In this document: positions 16,804 to 25,328 of the stretch, piece after piece
Layout of the letters: every line of letters starts with the position of its first letter
Numbering within the stretch: position 1 is the first letter of the stretch
DNA from: Phycisphaerae bacterium
GTDB taxonomy: Bacteria > Planctomycetota > Phycisphaerae > UBA1845 > Fen-1342
Direction: 5' to 3'
Assembly: GCA_030428945.1 (NCBI GenBank)
Contig: JAUIEC010000006.1
Coordinates: forward strand, 124,001-188,000
DNA: 64,000 nucleotides
Notes under the pieces: model-generated
Database searches by the model: none
Seen by the model: the letters and a program-made list of their open reading frames with translations, nothing else
What the model was told of the DNA's origin: nothing
Translations under genes and position numbers: made by a program

Positions 16804-19458
16804 TCAGTGTTCGAGCAGGTCGGGTTTGAGGAGTGGTTGGCCGTCGAGGGCCCGCCAGGTGGCGAGGCACAGGATCGTCAGCATCATCGAGACGGCGAAG
16901 ATGGTGGCGCCGCCGTACCAGGCCTGGACGTGCGGGGTCAGCGGGTAGGTCAGCATCAGGCCGACCACGAAGTTGGCGACGATCAGCGTCAGGATCCCGA
17001 AGCGAAGCAGGATCCAGAACATCGTGATGTAGATGAACGTCGAGCCGACCATGCTGAACCAGGCCTGCTCCTGCCAGTTCTGGGCGATGTTCATCCCGCT
17101 GAGCAGGGTGATGAAGATGACGACCGCGGGCCACTCGTACTGCCCGGCCGCGTGGGGCCGGACCAGTTGCAGGCCGAACTGGATGGCCGTGCGAAGGACG
17201 AAGATCAGGACCAGGAACAGCATCGAGAAGAAGATCGGCTGAAGCTGCAGTTCCAGCAGGGTGCCGACCCAGTAGCGGAGACCGAACAGGTTCTGCAACT
17301 GCCCCTCGATCGCGCGATCGCTCGAGAACTGCAGCAGTTCCGAGTCGAGATGCGGGACCAGGAAGATCCAGGTCCAGACCAGGCCGAAGGCCGAGCCCAT
17401 CAGGAAATCGCGGGCCACCAGCGGGTCGCTGACCTTGCCGGACAGCAGGCGGGTCCAGGAGATCAGCGTGGTCGGCCAGCGACGCCGGACGTAAGGCTCG
17501 ATCGCGACATACGCCAGCCACATGGCCACGGCGAACAGCAGGGCGTAGCTGGCGGCGTTGCTGGCGGCGACGAACTCCTCCATCCGCAGGGTGTGCTGGC
17601 CGGTCAGGAGCCAGAGCAGGATCTGCACGACGATCAGGTAGACCGCCAGGCGGGTGGCGCCGCGCTGATCCCCGCGGCCGAGCTTCATGTTCCGCCAGGC
17701 GAGTCCGAGTGCCGTCAGCAGGGCGATGCCGAACAGGCCCAGGAAGGTGGTCTGGACAACGGTTTCGGCGGTCCGCGCGCCGGCCTGCGGGGGTTCGTCG
17801 GGCTGGGTGGCCGGCGGCCAGCGCCAGGGTTCGATGATCGCGAAGTAGACGGCGCGTCCGCGGAACGTGCCGGCCTCGATCTGGATGGGGTAGTCGGGCT
17901 GTTCGGGGTAGGCCCCCTTCCAGGCGGCGCGGGCGTCGCAGTGGCTGGGGGGCGTCCAGACGGGCTCGGTCGCGGTGAAGTCGTCGAGGTTCAGCCCGGC
18001 CGCGTCGAAGAAGTCCTCCCAGGTCGTTTCGCCCGCCACGTCTTCCTCGGTGATCAGGGTGTCGGGGACGGCGTGGAAGTACAGCAGTCGGCCGAGCAGG
18101 TCGACACGGATCGCGGCCGTGCCGGGCGTGTCGCGGGCGGGATCGGAGAAGCTGACCCGCTGGTTGCGATTGGCGGGCGTCAGCGGCCGGGGGCTCTGGC
18201 GATACCAGTAGGTGACCAGCGCGGGTCGCCCGTCCTCGAGGTGGTTCCAGCGATCGGGGTCCCGGTCGTTGTCCTCGACGTGCCGGAGGTAGCCGGCGTA
18301 GTGGTCGTAGCCTTCGGCGTGGTCGACGGCCGGCGCGGTCGGGGCGGCCAGGGTGGCGAGGTGCTCGCGGGCCTTGGAACCGAGGACGAACGTATGCTGC
18401 GTGAGTGGCACGTGGTGGTACAGGCGGAACGGCGCGACGACGACGATGAACGCGAGCAGGCTGACGATGCACCAGACGAGCGCGGCCACGGCAAGGCCCG
18501 GGCGAATGCCGCGGGATGCACCGGCCGCGGCGACGAGTTCGGGCGAGGGGGTTTCGCCGGCGGCCAGCGCGGCCGCGAGCGGATCGGCCCCGGGCAGCGC
18601 GGCGGCGACGGCGATGGCCGAGCGTGGTCGCTGGCCGGGCTGCTTTTCGAGGCACTGGAGGATCACGCGTTCGACGGCCGGGTCGACTTCGTGGGCGAAG
18701 CTGGACGGGCTGGTGGGAGACTCGAGCTTGTGAAGGCGGCGGTAATCTTCGATCGAGTTTCCGGAGAAGGTGCGTTTGCCGGTGACCATCTCGTAGAGCA
18801 CCAGGCCGAGGGCGTACAGGTCGGACTGGACCGAGACTTCGCCCTGCTCGAACTGCTCGGGTGCCATGTAGGCGGGCGTGCCGGCCCGCAGTTCGCGGCC
18901 GGCGAACTGGCTGGCGAGTCCGGCCAGTCCGAAGTCGGTGATGCGGACGCGTCCGCGGCCGTCGATCATGATGTTGGCGGGCTTCAGATCGCGGTGGAGG
19001 ACGCCGGCCTCGTGCGCGGCGGCGACGCCCATGCAGAGTTGCCGCATGATTTCGAGGGTCTTGTCGCCGGAGAGTCGGCCGATGCGGCGGAGCAGGCTGG
19101 CGAGGTCTTCGCCGTCGATGTACTCCATGGCGATGAACTGCTGGCCGTCGGCCTCGACGATGTCGTAGACGCGGCAGATGTTCGAGTGGGCGATCGCGCG
19201 GGCGGTGCGGACCTCCTGGTGGAGGCGGCTGAGCCGTTCGGGATCCTGGGCGAGGCCCTCGGGGAGGAACTTGAGGGCGACCGAGGTGCCGAGTTTCAGA
19301 TCGTCGGCCCGGAAGACGTCGCCCATGCCGCCCTGTCCGAGGCGCCCGACAATGCGGTAGCGGCCGGCGAGAACCATGCCGGGCGCGAAGCGGACCGCGT
19401 CGCCGGACTCGTGGTCGGGGCCTTCGCGGGTCGGGTTGGTGCGGGTCAGATCTTCCAC
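16804..19458 (-). CDS. Ser/Thr protein kinase fused to a polytopic membrane domain
   Basis: 884 residues, GTG start. The N-terminal kinase (about 34-295) is complete: GxGxxG as GRLGQGGMG (38-46), VALK with Lys 63, HRDLKPAN (155-162), DFG (175-177) and APE (199-201). A membrane helix (about 321-343) leads to a soluble region of about 230 residues with Trp/Asp-rich segments. Eight or so helices fill residues about 590-870, including IFFSMLFLVLIFVL. Planctomycetes are rich in PknB-type kinases, but this C-terminal membrane domain is not a PASTA, WD40 or Sel1 sensor. The ligand and targets are unknown. Confidence 0.85.
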   Translation of the reverse strand: MEDLTRTNPTREGPDHESGDAVRFAPGMVLAGRYRIVGRLGQGGMGDVFRADDLKLGTSVALKFLPEGLAQDPERLSRLHQEVRTARAIAHSNICRVYDIVEADGQQFIAMEYIDGEDLASLLRRIGRLSGDKTLEIMRQLCMGVAAAHEAGVLHRDLKPANIMIDGRGRVRITDFGLAGLASQFAGRELRAGTPAYMAPEQFEQGEVSVQSDLYALGLVLYEMVTGKRTFSGNSIEDYRRLHKLESPTSPSSFAHEVDPAVERVILQCLEKQPGQRPRSAIAVAAALPGADPLAAALAAGETPSPELVAAAGASRGIRPGLAVAALVWCIVSLLAFIVVVAPFRLYHHVPLTQHTFVLGSKAREHLATLAAPTAPAVDHAEGYDHYAGYLRHVEDNDRDPDRWNHLEDGRPALVTYWYRQSPRPLTPANRNQRVSFSDPARDTPGTAAIRVDLLGRLLYFHAVPDTLITEEDVAGETTWEDFFDAAGLNLDDFTATEPVWTPPSHCDARAAWKGAYPEQPDYPIQIEAGTFRGRAVYFAIIEPWRWPPATQPDEPPQAGARTAETVVQTTFLGLFGIALLTALGLAWRNMKLGRGDQRGATRLAVYLIVVQILLWLLTGQHTLRMEEFVAASNAASYALLFAVAMWLAYVAIEPYVRRRWPTTLISWTRLLSGKVSDPLVARDFLMGSAFGLVWTWIFLVPHLDSELLQFSSDRAIEGQLQNLFGLRYWVGTLLELQLQPIFFSMLFLVLIFVLRTAIQFGLQLVRPHAAGQYEWPAVVIFITLLSGMNIAQNWQEQAWFSMVGSTFIYITMFWILLRFGILTLIVANFVVGLMLTYPLTPHVQAWYGGATIFAVSMMLTILCLATWRALDGQPLLKPDLLEH

Positions 19459-19526
19459 GGTTGCTCGGTGACCCCCCGGTCCTGGAAACCGGAACGGCGT
19501 GGCCGACCCGGCGAATACGCTCGCTG

Positions 19527-19534
19527 ACTATACT
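19527..19534. promoter_or_regulatory. AT-rich -10-like site in the divergent kinase / peptidase region
   Basis: ACTATACT reads TATACT on the plus strand and TATAGT on the minus strand. The minus reading would give the kinase mRNA a leader of about 60 nt. No strong -35 is seen for either direction. Confidence 0.3.
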
Positions 19535-19591
19535 CGCCCGCGCGGGCGGAGGCACGGGGGATTCCCCACTCTCTAAACGCCGCGGGCCGCG

Positions 19592-19619
19592 TTGTCCCAC
19601 GCGCGGGGGCGGCTACACT
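19592..19619 (+). promoter_or_regulatory. Likely promoter of the M24 peptidase gene
   Basis: TTGTCC (19592-19597) and TACACT (19614-19619) are 16 bp apart, ending about 26 nt before the ATG at 19646. This gives a short leader that contains the CGGAGG ribosome binding site. Confidence 0.45.
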
Positions 19620-19645
19620 GGTCGGCCGAACGGAGGACCCCGGAA

Positions 19646-20779
19646 ATGAAGACGGTCGCGCACGCGATTCCCGCCGAGATTGTGACGGAAAATGTAAAGC
19701 GCCTGCAGAGCCTGATGCAGGCGGCGGATGTCGCGGCCGTGATCGTGTTCGACGCCGCGAACATGCTGGCGTTCACGGGCACGCCGCACGCCTCGTGGGA
19801 CCGTCTGACCTGCGCGGCGGTAACGGCGGAGGGCGGCACGCACCTGGTCTGTCCGGCGTTCGAGCGGCCCGGCATCGCCGGCGCCGAGCCGCACTGCTAC
19901 GTGCACGTCTGGCAGGAGGACGAGGACCCGTACGAAAAGCTCGCGGTGGCGCTGGGGCAGGCCGGCGTCCGCAGCGGCCGGGTGGGCGTCGACGGGCGGA
20001 TGTGGCTCGACGTCGTCCATCGTTTCGAGCGGGCCCTGGCGGGCCTGGCGGTCTGCAGCGGCGAGGACCTGCTGCGCGAGGTGCGGATCTGCAAGTCGCC
20101 GCGGGCGATCGACCTGCTGAAGGCCGCCCACGCGCGGGGCGAGCGGGTGTTCCTGGAACTGCGGCAGATGGTCCGCCCGGGCGTCAGCGAACTGGAACTG
20201 GTGGAGGCCCTGCGGGCGAAGTTCGCGGGCGAGGCGGACTTCGCGATCGGTCCGATGGTGCAGTCGGGCCCGAACGGGGCGATTCCGCACAACCCGACCG
20301 GCACGCGCAAGCTGCAGCCCGGCGACAACATCGTGGTCGACAGCGTGACGATCACGGACGGGTTCTTCAACGACCTGACACGCACCTACGCGGTCGGGGC
20401 GCCGCAGCCGCAGGCCAAACTGGCGTACGCGGTCGTCCGCGCGGCGCAGCAGGCCGCGATCGCGGCGGCGCGTCCGGGGATGACGTGCGGGGCCCTCGAC
20501 GCGGTCGCGCGCGACGTGATCGTGCAGGCGGGGTTCGGCGAATACTTCACGCACCGCCTGGGTCATGGGATGGGCATCGAGTGTCACGAACCGCCCTACC
20601 TGTGTGCCGGCAACGACGAGGTGCTGCGTCCGGGGATGTGCGTGACGATCGAGCCCGGCGTCTACGTCCCCGGCCAGTTCGGTGTCCGGATCGAGGACGA
20701 CGTGCTGATCACCGAAGGCGGATGCGAGGTGATCGCCGGCGACCTGATGACCGACGTCTGTCCCGAGTTCCTTGCCTGA
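19646..20779 (+). CDS. M24 family metallopeptidase (Xaa-Pro aminopeptidase-like)
   Basis: 377 residues from ATG 19646, with GGAGG about ten bases upstream. The N-terminal creatinase-like domain (about 15-140) precedes a pita-bread catalytic domain. The five metal ligands of the family are visible: Asp in VVDSV, Asp in FNDLTR, His in HGMGIECHEPP, Glu in TIEPGVYVPG and Glu in VRIEDD. Such enzymes remove an N-terminal residue ahead of proline with two Mn or Co ions. Prolidase is the alternative reading. The stop is 85 nt before the aminotransferase gene; a short GTGAAAGG-type tract lies between. Confidence 0.85.
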   Translation: MKTVAHAIPAEIVTENVKRLQSLMQAADVAAVIVFDAANMLAFTGTPHASWDRLTCAAVTAEGGTHLVCPAFERPGIAGAEPHCYVHVWQEDEDPYEKLAVALGQAGVRSGRVGVDGRMWLDVVHRFERALAGLAVCSGEDLLREVRICKSPRAIDLLKAAHARGERVFLELRQMVRPGVSELELVEALRAKFAGEADFAIGPMVQSGPNGAIPHNPTGTRKLQPGDNIVVDSVTITDGFFNDLTRTYAVGAPQPQAKLAYAVVRAAQQAAIAAARPGMTCGALDAVARDVIVQAGFGEYFTHRLGHGMGIECHEPPYLCAGNDEVLRPGMCVTIEPGVYVPGQFGVRIEDDVLITEGGCEVIAGDLMTDVCPEFLA

Positions 20780-20864
20780 AGAAGCGAAGACGTGAAAGGG
20801 CGCGGAGCTTCACGTTCTCACGGATGCATGCCTTCACCCTTCTCAACGCGACGGAGTGCGGCCG

Positions 20865-21770
20865 ATGCTGCAGAAGTTCGACGAGCGGAACCGCGACCTG
20901 CTGATCAACATCAACGGCGAGATGATCCATCGTGATCAGGCGGGGATCAGTCCGTTCGATTCCGCCGTGCAGGGTGGCGATGCCGTCTGGGAGGGGCTGC
21001 GACTCTACGACGGGCGGATCTTCAAACTGCACGAGCACCTGGCCCGGCTGCGGAGTTCGGCCCTCGCCCTCGCGTTCGCCGAGATTCCGGACGAGGACGC
21101 GATCGTGGCCGAGATTCGCCGGACACTGGCGGCCAACGGCATGCGGGACGGCGTGCACATCCGGCTGACGCTGACGCGGGGGGTCAAGCTGACGTCGGGG
21201 ATGGACCCGCGGCTGAACACGGCCGGGCCGACGCTGATCGTGCTGGCCGAGCACAAGGCCCCGGTCTACGACAAGAGCGGGCTGGCGCTGGTGACCAGCA
21301 GCGTGCGGCGGTTCCCGCCCGACTGCCTGGATCCGAAGATTCACCACTGCAACCTGATCCAGTCGATCCTGGCGAAGATCGAGGCGAACGTGGCCGGCGC
21401 CGACGATGCCCTGATGCTGGACCCGCGCGGGTTCGTGGCCGAGACGAACGCGACGCACGTGTTCGTCGTGCTGGACGGGGTCGTGACGACGAGCAGGCTG
21501 GTGGCCTGCCCGGAAGGGATCACGCGGCAGACCGTGCTGGACCTGTGCGCGGCCAACGGGATTCCCCACGAGGTCCGGGACCTGTCGCTGACAGAGGTCT
21601 ACCGGGCCGGGGAGATGTTCTGCACCGGCACCATGGGCGAACTGGCGCGCGTGACCCGCGTCGACGGCCGCCCGATCGGCGACGAGCAGCACGGCCCGCT
21701 GACCGAGCGCTTGTCGAACCTGTTCCGCGACCTGACGGCGACGGAGGGCACGGCGGTTGTCTCAGGCTGA
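20865..21770 (+). CDS. Class IV PLP aminotransferase (branched-chain / D-amino acid type)
   Basis: 301 residues from ATG 20865, with ACGGAG eight bases upstream. Fold-type IV marks are present: GDAVWEGLRLYDG near residue 38, the PLP lysine in DPKIHHCNL (about Lys 158) and the signature FVAETNATHVFVV. These enzymes swap amino groups between branched-chain or D-amino acids and 2-oxoglutarate; 4-amino-4-deoxychorismate lyase is a related possibility. The sequence around the ring loop fits the branched-chain group best, but I would not name it ilvE. The TGA stop is also the first triplet of a long inverted repeat. Confidence 0.8.
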   Translation: MLQKFDERNRDLLININGEMIHRDQAGISPFDSAVQGGDAVWEGLRLYDGRIFKLHEHLARLRSSALALAFAEIPDEDAIVAEIRRTLAANGMRDGVHIRLTLTRGVKLTSGMDPRLNTAGPTLIVLAEHKAPVYDKSGLALVTSSVRRFPPDCLDPKIHHCNLIQSILAKIEANVAGADDALMLDPRGFVAETNATHVFVVLDGVVTTSRLVACPEGITRQTVLDLCAANGIPHEVRDLSLTEVYRAGEMFCTGTMGELARVTRVDGRPIGDEQHGPLTERLSNLFRDLTATEGTAVVSG

Positions 21771-21898
21771 AGGAGTGAAAAGGTGAAAGGGTGAAAGGGT
21801 GAAAGGGTGGAAGAGTGGAAGAATGACGCACCACTCATCCCCAGCCCCCCAATCCCCCCTCTTTCACTCTTTCACTCCTTCACTTTTTCACTCCTTCA
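21768..21898. repeat. Long inverted GTGAAAGG array spanning two convergent stop codons
   Basis: The left arm (about 21768-21826) runs TGAAGGAGTGAAAAGG then GTGAAAGG units. The right arm (about 21861-21898) reads on the minus strand TGAAGGAGTGAAAAAG then GTGAAGGA / GTGAAAGA units. The arms match over about 38 nt with a few changes and enclose about 35 nt of C-rich DNA. The TGA of the aminotransferase gene is the first triplet of one arm and the TGA of queA is the first triplet of the other. It could fold as a bidirectional terminator. Confidence 0.75.
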
Positions 21899-22915
21899 GA
21901 CAATCAGCATGGCGTCGCCGTAGCTGTAGAAGCGGTACTGGAGGCGGATCGCTTCGCGGTAGGCGTTGCGGATCGGGTCGATGCCGGCCAGGGCCATGAC
22001 CATCGCCAGCAGCGTGCTTCCGGGCAGGTGAAAGTTGGTCAGCAGGGCGTCGACGTGGCGGAAGCGGTACGGCGGATAGATCAGGATGTCGGTCCAGCCT
22101 TCCCGCGGGGCGCTCGCGTCGGGCAGGCTCTCGAGGACGCGGGCGGCCGTCGTGCCGACCGCGACGATACGATGGCCGCGGGCGCGCGTTTCGCGCAGGC
22201 ACGCGCAGGCTGAGGCGTCGCAGCGGAACCACTCGCTGTGCATCGCATGTTCGGCCAGGTCGGTGACGGTCACCGGGGCGAAGGTGCCCAGTCCGACGTG
22301 CAGCGTCACATCGCAGGTGTTGACTCCGGCCATCCGCAACCCGTCGAGCAGTTCCGGCGTGAAATGCAGACCGGCCGTCGGCGCGGCCACGGCGCCGGGG
22401 GCGTTCGCGTAGACGGTCTGGTAGCGGTCGCGGTCCTCGGCCCGTGGTTCGGGACGGCGAATGTACGGCGGCAGCGGTGGCTGGCCGACGCGTTCGAGCA
22501 GGGCGACCGGTTCGCAGGCGGGGACCGGCACGGCCCGCCAGTTGCCGCGCTGACCCCGGGTGAGCAGCTTCAGTTGCACGTCGCAGCCGTTGATCGCGAG
22601 GGTCTCGCCGACCTGGAGCCGCCGGGAGGGTTTCAGCAGCACTTCCCAGGACTGGTCATCGCAACGGAGGAAGAGCCCGGTGACGGCCCCGCCGGTGGGG
22701 CGGCGGCATTCGAAGCGGGCGGGGATCACGCGGGTGTCATTGCGGACGAGCAGGTCGCCCGGCGTCAGCCAGTCGCCGATCTGCCGGAAGCGGGTGTGCG
22801 TCAGGGTCCCGCGCTGCCGTTCGAGCACCAGCAGTCGACTGGTGTCGCGCGGCTCGCAGGGCTGTTGCGCGATCAGTTCGTCGGGCAGGTCGAAGCACAG
22901 GTCACTGGTCCGCAT
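21896..22915 (-). CDS. queA: S-adenosylmethionine:tRNA ribosyltransferase-isomerase
   Basis: 339 residues, normal for QueA. The enzyme moves and rearranges the ribosyl part of SAM onto 7-aminomethyl-7-deazaguanine in tRNA to give epoxyqueuosine. Family landmarks are seen in order: DLPDELIAQQP at the N-terminus, RLLVL, RNDTRVIPAR, PPYIRRP, DRYQTVYA, GAVAAPTAGLHF (about 170-181), HVGLGTF, HSEW, and the end NFHLPGSTLLAMVMALAG. It is convergent with the aminotransferase gene and no other queuosine gene is nearby. Confidence 0.95.
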   Translation of the reverse strand: MRTSDLCFDLPDELIAQQPCEPRDTSRLLVLERQRGTLTHTRFRQIGDWLTPGDLLVRNDTRVIPARFECRRPTGGAVTGLFLRCDDQSWEVLLKPSRRLQVGETLAINGCDVQLKLLTRGQRGNWRAVPVPACEPVALLERVGQPPLPPYIRRPEPRAEDRDRYQTVYANAPGAVAAPTAGLHFTPELLDGLRMAGVNTCDVTLHVGLGTFAPVTVTDLAEHAMHSEWFRCDASACACLRETRARGHRIVAVGTTAARVLESLPDASAPREGWTDILIYPPYRFRHVDALLTNFHLPGSTLLAMVMALAGIDPIRNAYREAIRLQYRFYSYGDAMLIV

Positions 22916-23004
22916 CGGCGCTCCCGGGTGGTGCGGCTTTTGGCGACGTCCGGGCCGAAGCCCCTGCCGACAGGGTAGAATCTCGGCGAGGTGGAACCAA
23001 GAGC

Positions 23005-24177
23005 GTGCGCGAAACCCAGAACCAGATCGTCGTTCGCGGCCTGTGTGCGTGCGGCAAGCGGTATCGGATCCGGCATGCCCGCCCGGACGCGTCGCTGCCG
23101 TGCCCGCACTGCGGGGCGCCGGTCCGGGTGACGGCCGCCGCGTTTCAGGCGGCCGGGGGGATCATCGTTGAGGAGATTCCGGAGCCGGAGCACGCTTCGG
23201 GTCAGGCGGCCGGGCCGGCGGAGATTCCGTGGGCGATCCTGATAGATCGGGGCGAACTGGTGGTGGCGCCGGCCGGGAGCCAGCCGGGCCTGACGGGCAT
23301 CCGGGTGCACGAGAGCGAGGAGTCCAAGCTCTACGAGGCGATGCGCGGCACGGCCCGGCTGCAGGCTTCGTACGACCTGGATGCCCGGCGGAGCGTGGGG
23401 ATCGAAGCCTGGTTCACGGTCGGCCCGCGGGTCGAGCGGACGCTGCTCGGTGACCTCGTGGCGAGCTTCTACCTGGCGGGCAGTCGCCGCAACGCGGTGC
23501 TGATCACGATTTCGACGCTGATCCTGTCACTGCTGTCGTTCGCGACGGTGCTGCCGGCCTTCGGGCTGAACGCGCTGACGTTCGTCCTGATGCTCATGGG
23601 GCTGATCGGGCTCGTGGTGGTGGCCGGGACGATTCTGCAGTTCTTCACATCGGTGCTGGTGACGACGGCCGAGGGAGATGATGACATTCCGCTGCGCGAC
23701 GCGGAGTGGAACTTCGCGGACAACGTGGCCTGGCCGATCGCCGCGCTGGGTTCGATCACGGCCGTCTGCGGTCTTCCGGCCATGATCGTCGGCTGGTACA
23801 CGCCGGCGGGTGCCGAGAACCGGATGCTGCTGATCGGGGCGGCGGCCGCGTTCGGTTCGTTGTTCTGGCCGATCGCGACGATGTCGGTGCTGGTGGGTGG
23901 TTCGCTGGGGTACCTGCGTCCGGACTGGCTGCTGCGGTGCATCTTCCGGGTGGGACCGACGTATCTGCTGGCGTGGCTGATGGTGATGATGACGGCCGGG
24001 ATCTGGTGGCTGACGTGGTACGCGTACGGCCAGGTTCCCCAGTTGTCGCTGCTGATGCGGGTGCTGTCGCCGTTCTGGCTGATCGGGGTGAATCTGTACT
24101 TCGGGTACGTGCTGTTTCGAAACATCGGGCTGGTGTATCGGCACTTCGGGGATCGCCTTCCGAAGAAGCTGGTTTAG
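23005..24177 (+). CDS. Membrane protein with N-terminal zinc-ribbon-like motif
   Basis: 390 residues, GTG start. Residues about 13-35 have Cys pairs CACG and CPHCG spaced as in a zinc ribbon of the MJ0042 / FmdB sort. A charged linker of about 110 residues follows. From about residue 155 on there are six or so hydrophobic helices (for example ISTLILSLLSFATVL and LLIGAAAAFGSLFW). The plan resembles DUF-type planctomycete membrane proteins that begin with a zinc ribbon, but I cannot name the family. The leader start is weakly defined. A GGGAACAG tract begins at its stop codon. Confidence 0.65.
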   Translation: MRETQNQIVVRGLCACGKRYRIRHARPDASLPCPHCGAPVRVTAAAFQAAGGIIVEEIPEPEHASGQAAGPAEIPWAILIDRGELVVAPAGSQPGLTGIRVHESEESKLYEAMRGTARLQASYDLDARRSVGIEAWFTVGPRVERTLLGDLVASFYLAGSRRNAVLITISTLILSLLSFATVLPAFGLNALTFVLMLMGLIGLVVVAGTILQFFTSVLVTTAEGDDDIPLRDAEWNFADNVAWPIAALGSITAVCGLPAMIVGWYTPAGAENRMLLIGAAAAFGSLFWPIATMSVLVGGSLGYLRPDWLLRCIFRVGPTYLLAWLMVMMTAGIWWLTWYAYGQVPQLSLLMRVLSPFWLIGVNLYFGYVLFRNIGLVYRHFGDRLPKKLV

Positions 24178-24267
24178 GGAAGGGAACCGGGAACAGGGGG
24201 TGCCCCACCGGGATGGGGGACTGCGTGATGTCCGGCCCGGCGGTGCGGCATCGGCGCCTGGCGCTTC
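24178..24267. repeat. Composite intergenic element B (shortened)
   Basis: Following the membrane gene stop are GGGAAGGGAACCGGGAACAG (24178-24197), a remnant of the 50-bp repeat with GGGTGCCCC and GGGGGACTGC but no palindromic core (about 24197-24224), and the left half of the 72-bp repeat (GGTGCGGCATCGGCGCCTG, 24242-24260). The module order is as at 9643-9876. Confidence 0.55.
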
Positions 24268-24362
24268 CGAAGACGCCGCGCGAGCGCCGTGGCACGTTCC
24301 GGCCAGCGCAAAGCTTGCGCCGGGGGTGCCGGGGGTTGGGGTGGCGCGCCGAAGGTGTCTTC

Positions 24363-25328
24363 ATGCAACCGCACGGAATCATGTTCCATCACTTCCACGG
24401 CCAGGCGCACGCGCCCGGGCAGGGGTCCCTGTCGGCGGCGGCCTTCCGGCGGATGCTGGAACACATCGGGCTCGACCGGATCGTCCCGGCCCGCGAGTGG
24501 CTGCGGCGGGCCTGCGAGGGGACGCTCGAAATGGAGGAGGTCTGCCTGACCTTCGACGACAACCTGCGGTGCCAGTACGACGTGGCCTTCCCGGTCATGC
24601 GCGAACTGGGGCTGAGCGGCTTCTGGTTCGTCGCGACGGGAACCCTCGAGGGAACCGGCGTGCGGCTGGAACTGTACCGGCGGTTCCGCAGCGAGCACTT
24701 CCCTCGGATCGATGCCTTCTACGACGCCTTCCACGAGTTCCTCTCGCAAGGCGCCCACGCCAGTGAGGTCGAGCAGGCCCTGGCTTCGTTCGATCCGGCC
24801 CGCTACCTGGCGGCCTTTGATTTCTATACCGACGCGGACCGACGATTCCGCTATGTCCGGGACGAGGTGCTCGGCGCCCGCCGCTACGAACGCGTGATGG
24901 ACGGGCTGATTCGCGAGCACGGCGTCTCCCTGGAAGCGCTGGCCGCAGGTCTCTGGATGGACCGCGACGCCCTGCGGCACCTGCACGAAGAGAGCCACGT
25001 GATCGGGCTGCATTCGCACAGCCATCCGACCCGGCTCGGGCAGTTGAGCGCCGAGGTGCAGTTCCGCGAATACCGCGACAACTTCACGCGGCTGCGCGAG
25101 GTGCTGGGCGAATCGCCGCAGACCATGTCGCACCCGTGCAACTCGTACAACGACGCGACCCTGACCATTCTGCGGCGGCTCGGAATCACGCTCGGCTTCC
25201 GGTCGAACATGACGCTGGTCGATATCAGCGAACTCGAGTATCCCCGCCGTGACCACGCCAACCTGCTGCGAGAAATGACGTGCGCATCGCTGTCTACACC
25301 AGCAACCAACCCCGCCACCTTGCCCTGA
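24363..25328 (+). CDS. Polysaccharide deacetylase family protein
   Basis: 321 residues from ATG 24363; the open frame runs back to 23706 only because it overlaps the membrane gene in another frame. NodB-type landmarks are present: LTFDDN (catalytic Asp pair, about residues 60-65), HSHSHP (metal His pair, about 218-223) and SHPCNSYND near the end. These enzymes remove acetyl groups from N-acetyl sugars of chitin, peptidoglycan or surface glycans, with a divalent metal. There is no signal peptide, so it may act on a cytoplasmic precursor. The 3' end overlaps the next gene by 49 nt. Confidence 0.8.
   Translation: MQPHGIMFHHFHGQAHAPGQGSLSAAAFRRMLEHIGLDRIVPAREWLRRACEGTLEMEEVCLTFDDNLRCQYDVAFPVMRELGLSGFWFVATGTLEGTGVRLELYRRFRSEHFPRIDAFYDAFHEFLSQGAHASEVEQALASFDPARYLAAFDFYTDADRRFRYVRDEVLGARRYERVMDGLIREHGVSLEALAAGLWMDRDALRHLHEESHVIGLHSHSHPTRLGQLSAEVQFREYRDNFTRLREVLGESPQTMSHPCNSYNDATLTILRRLGITLGFRSNMTLVDISELEYPRRDHANLLREMTCASLSTPATNPATLP

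Noticed and set aside
16807-19527. 906-residue plus-strand frame opposite the kinase gene
   Set aside because: It is the antisense shadow of a gene with clear kinase motifs; composition is Gly/Asp/Glu/Val-skewed and no domain is visible.
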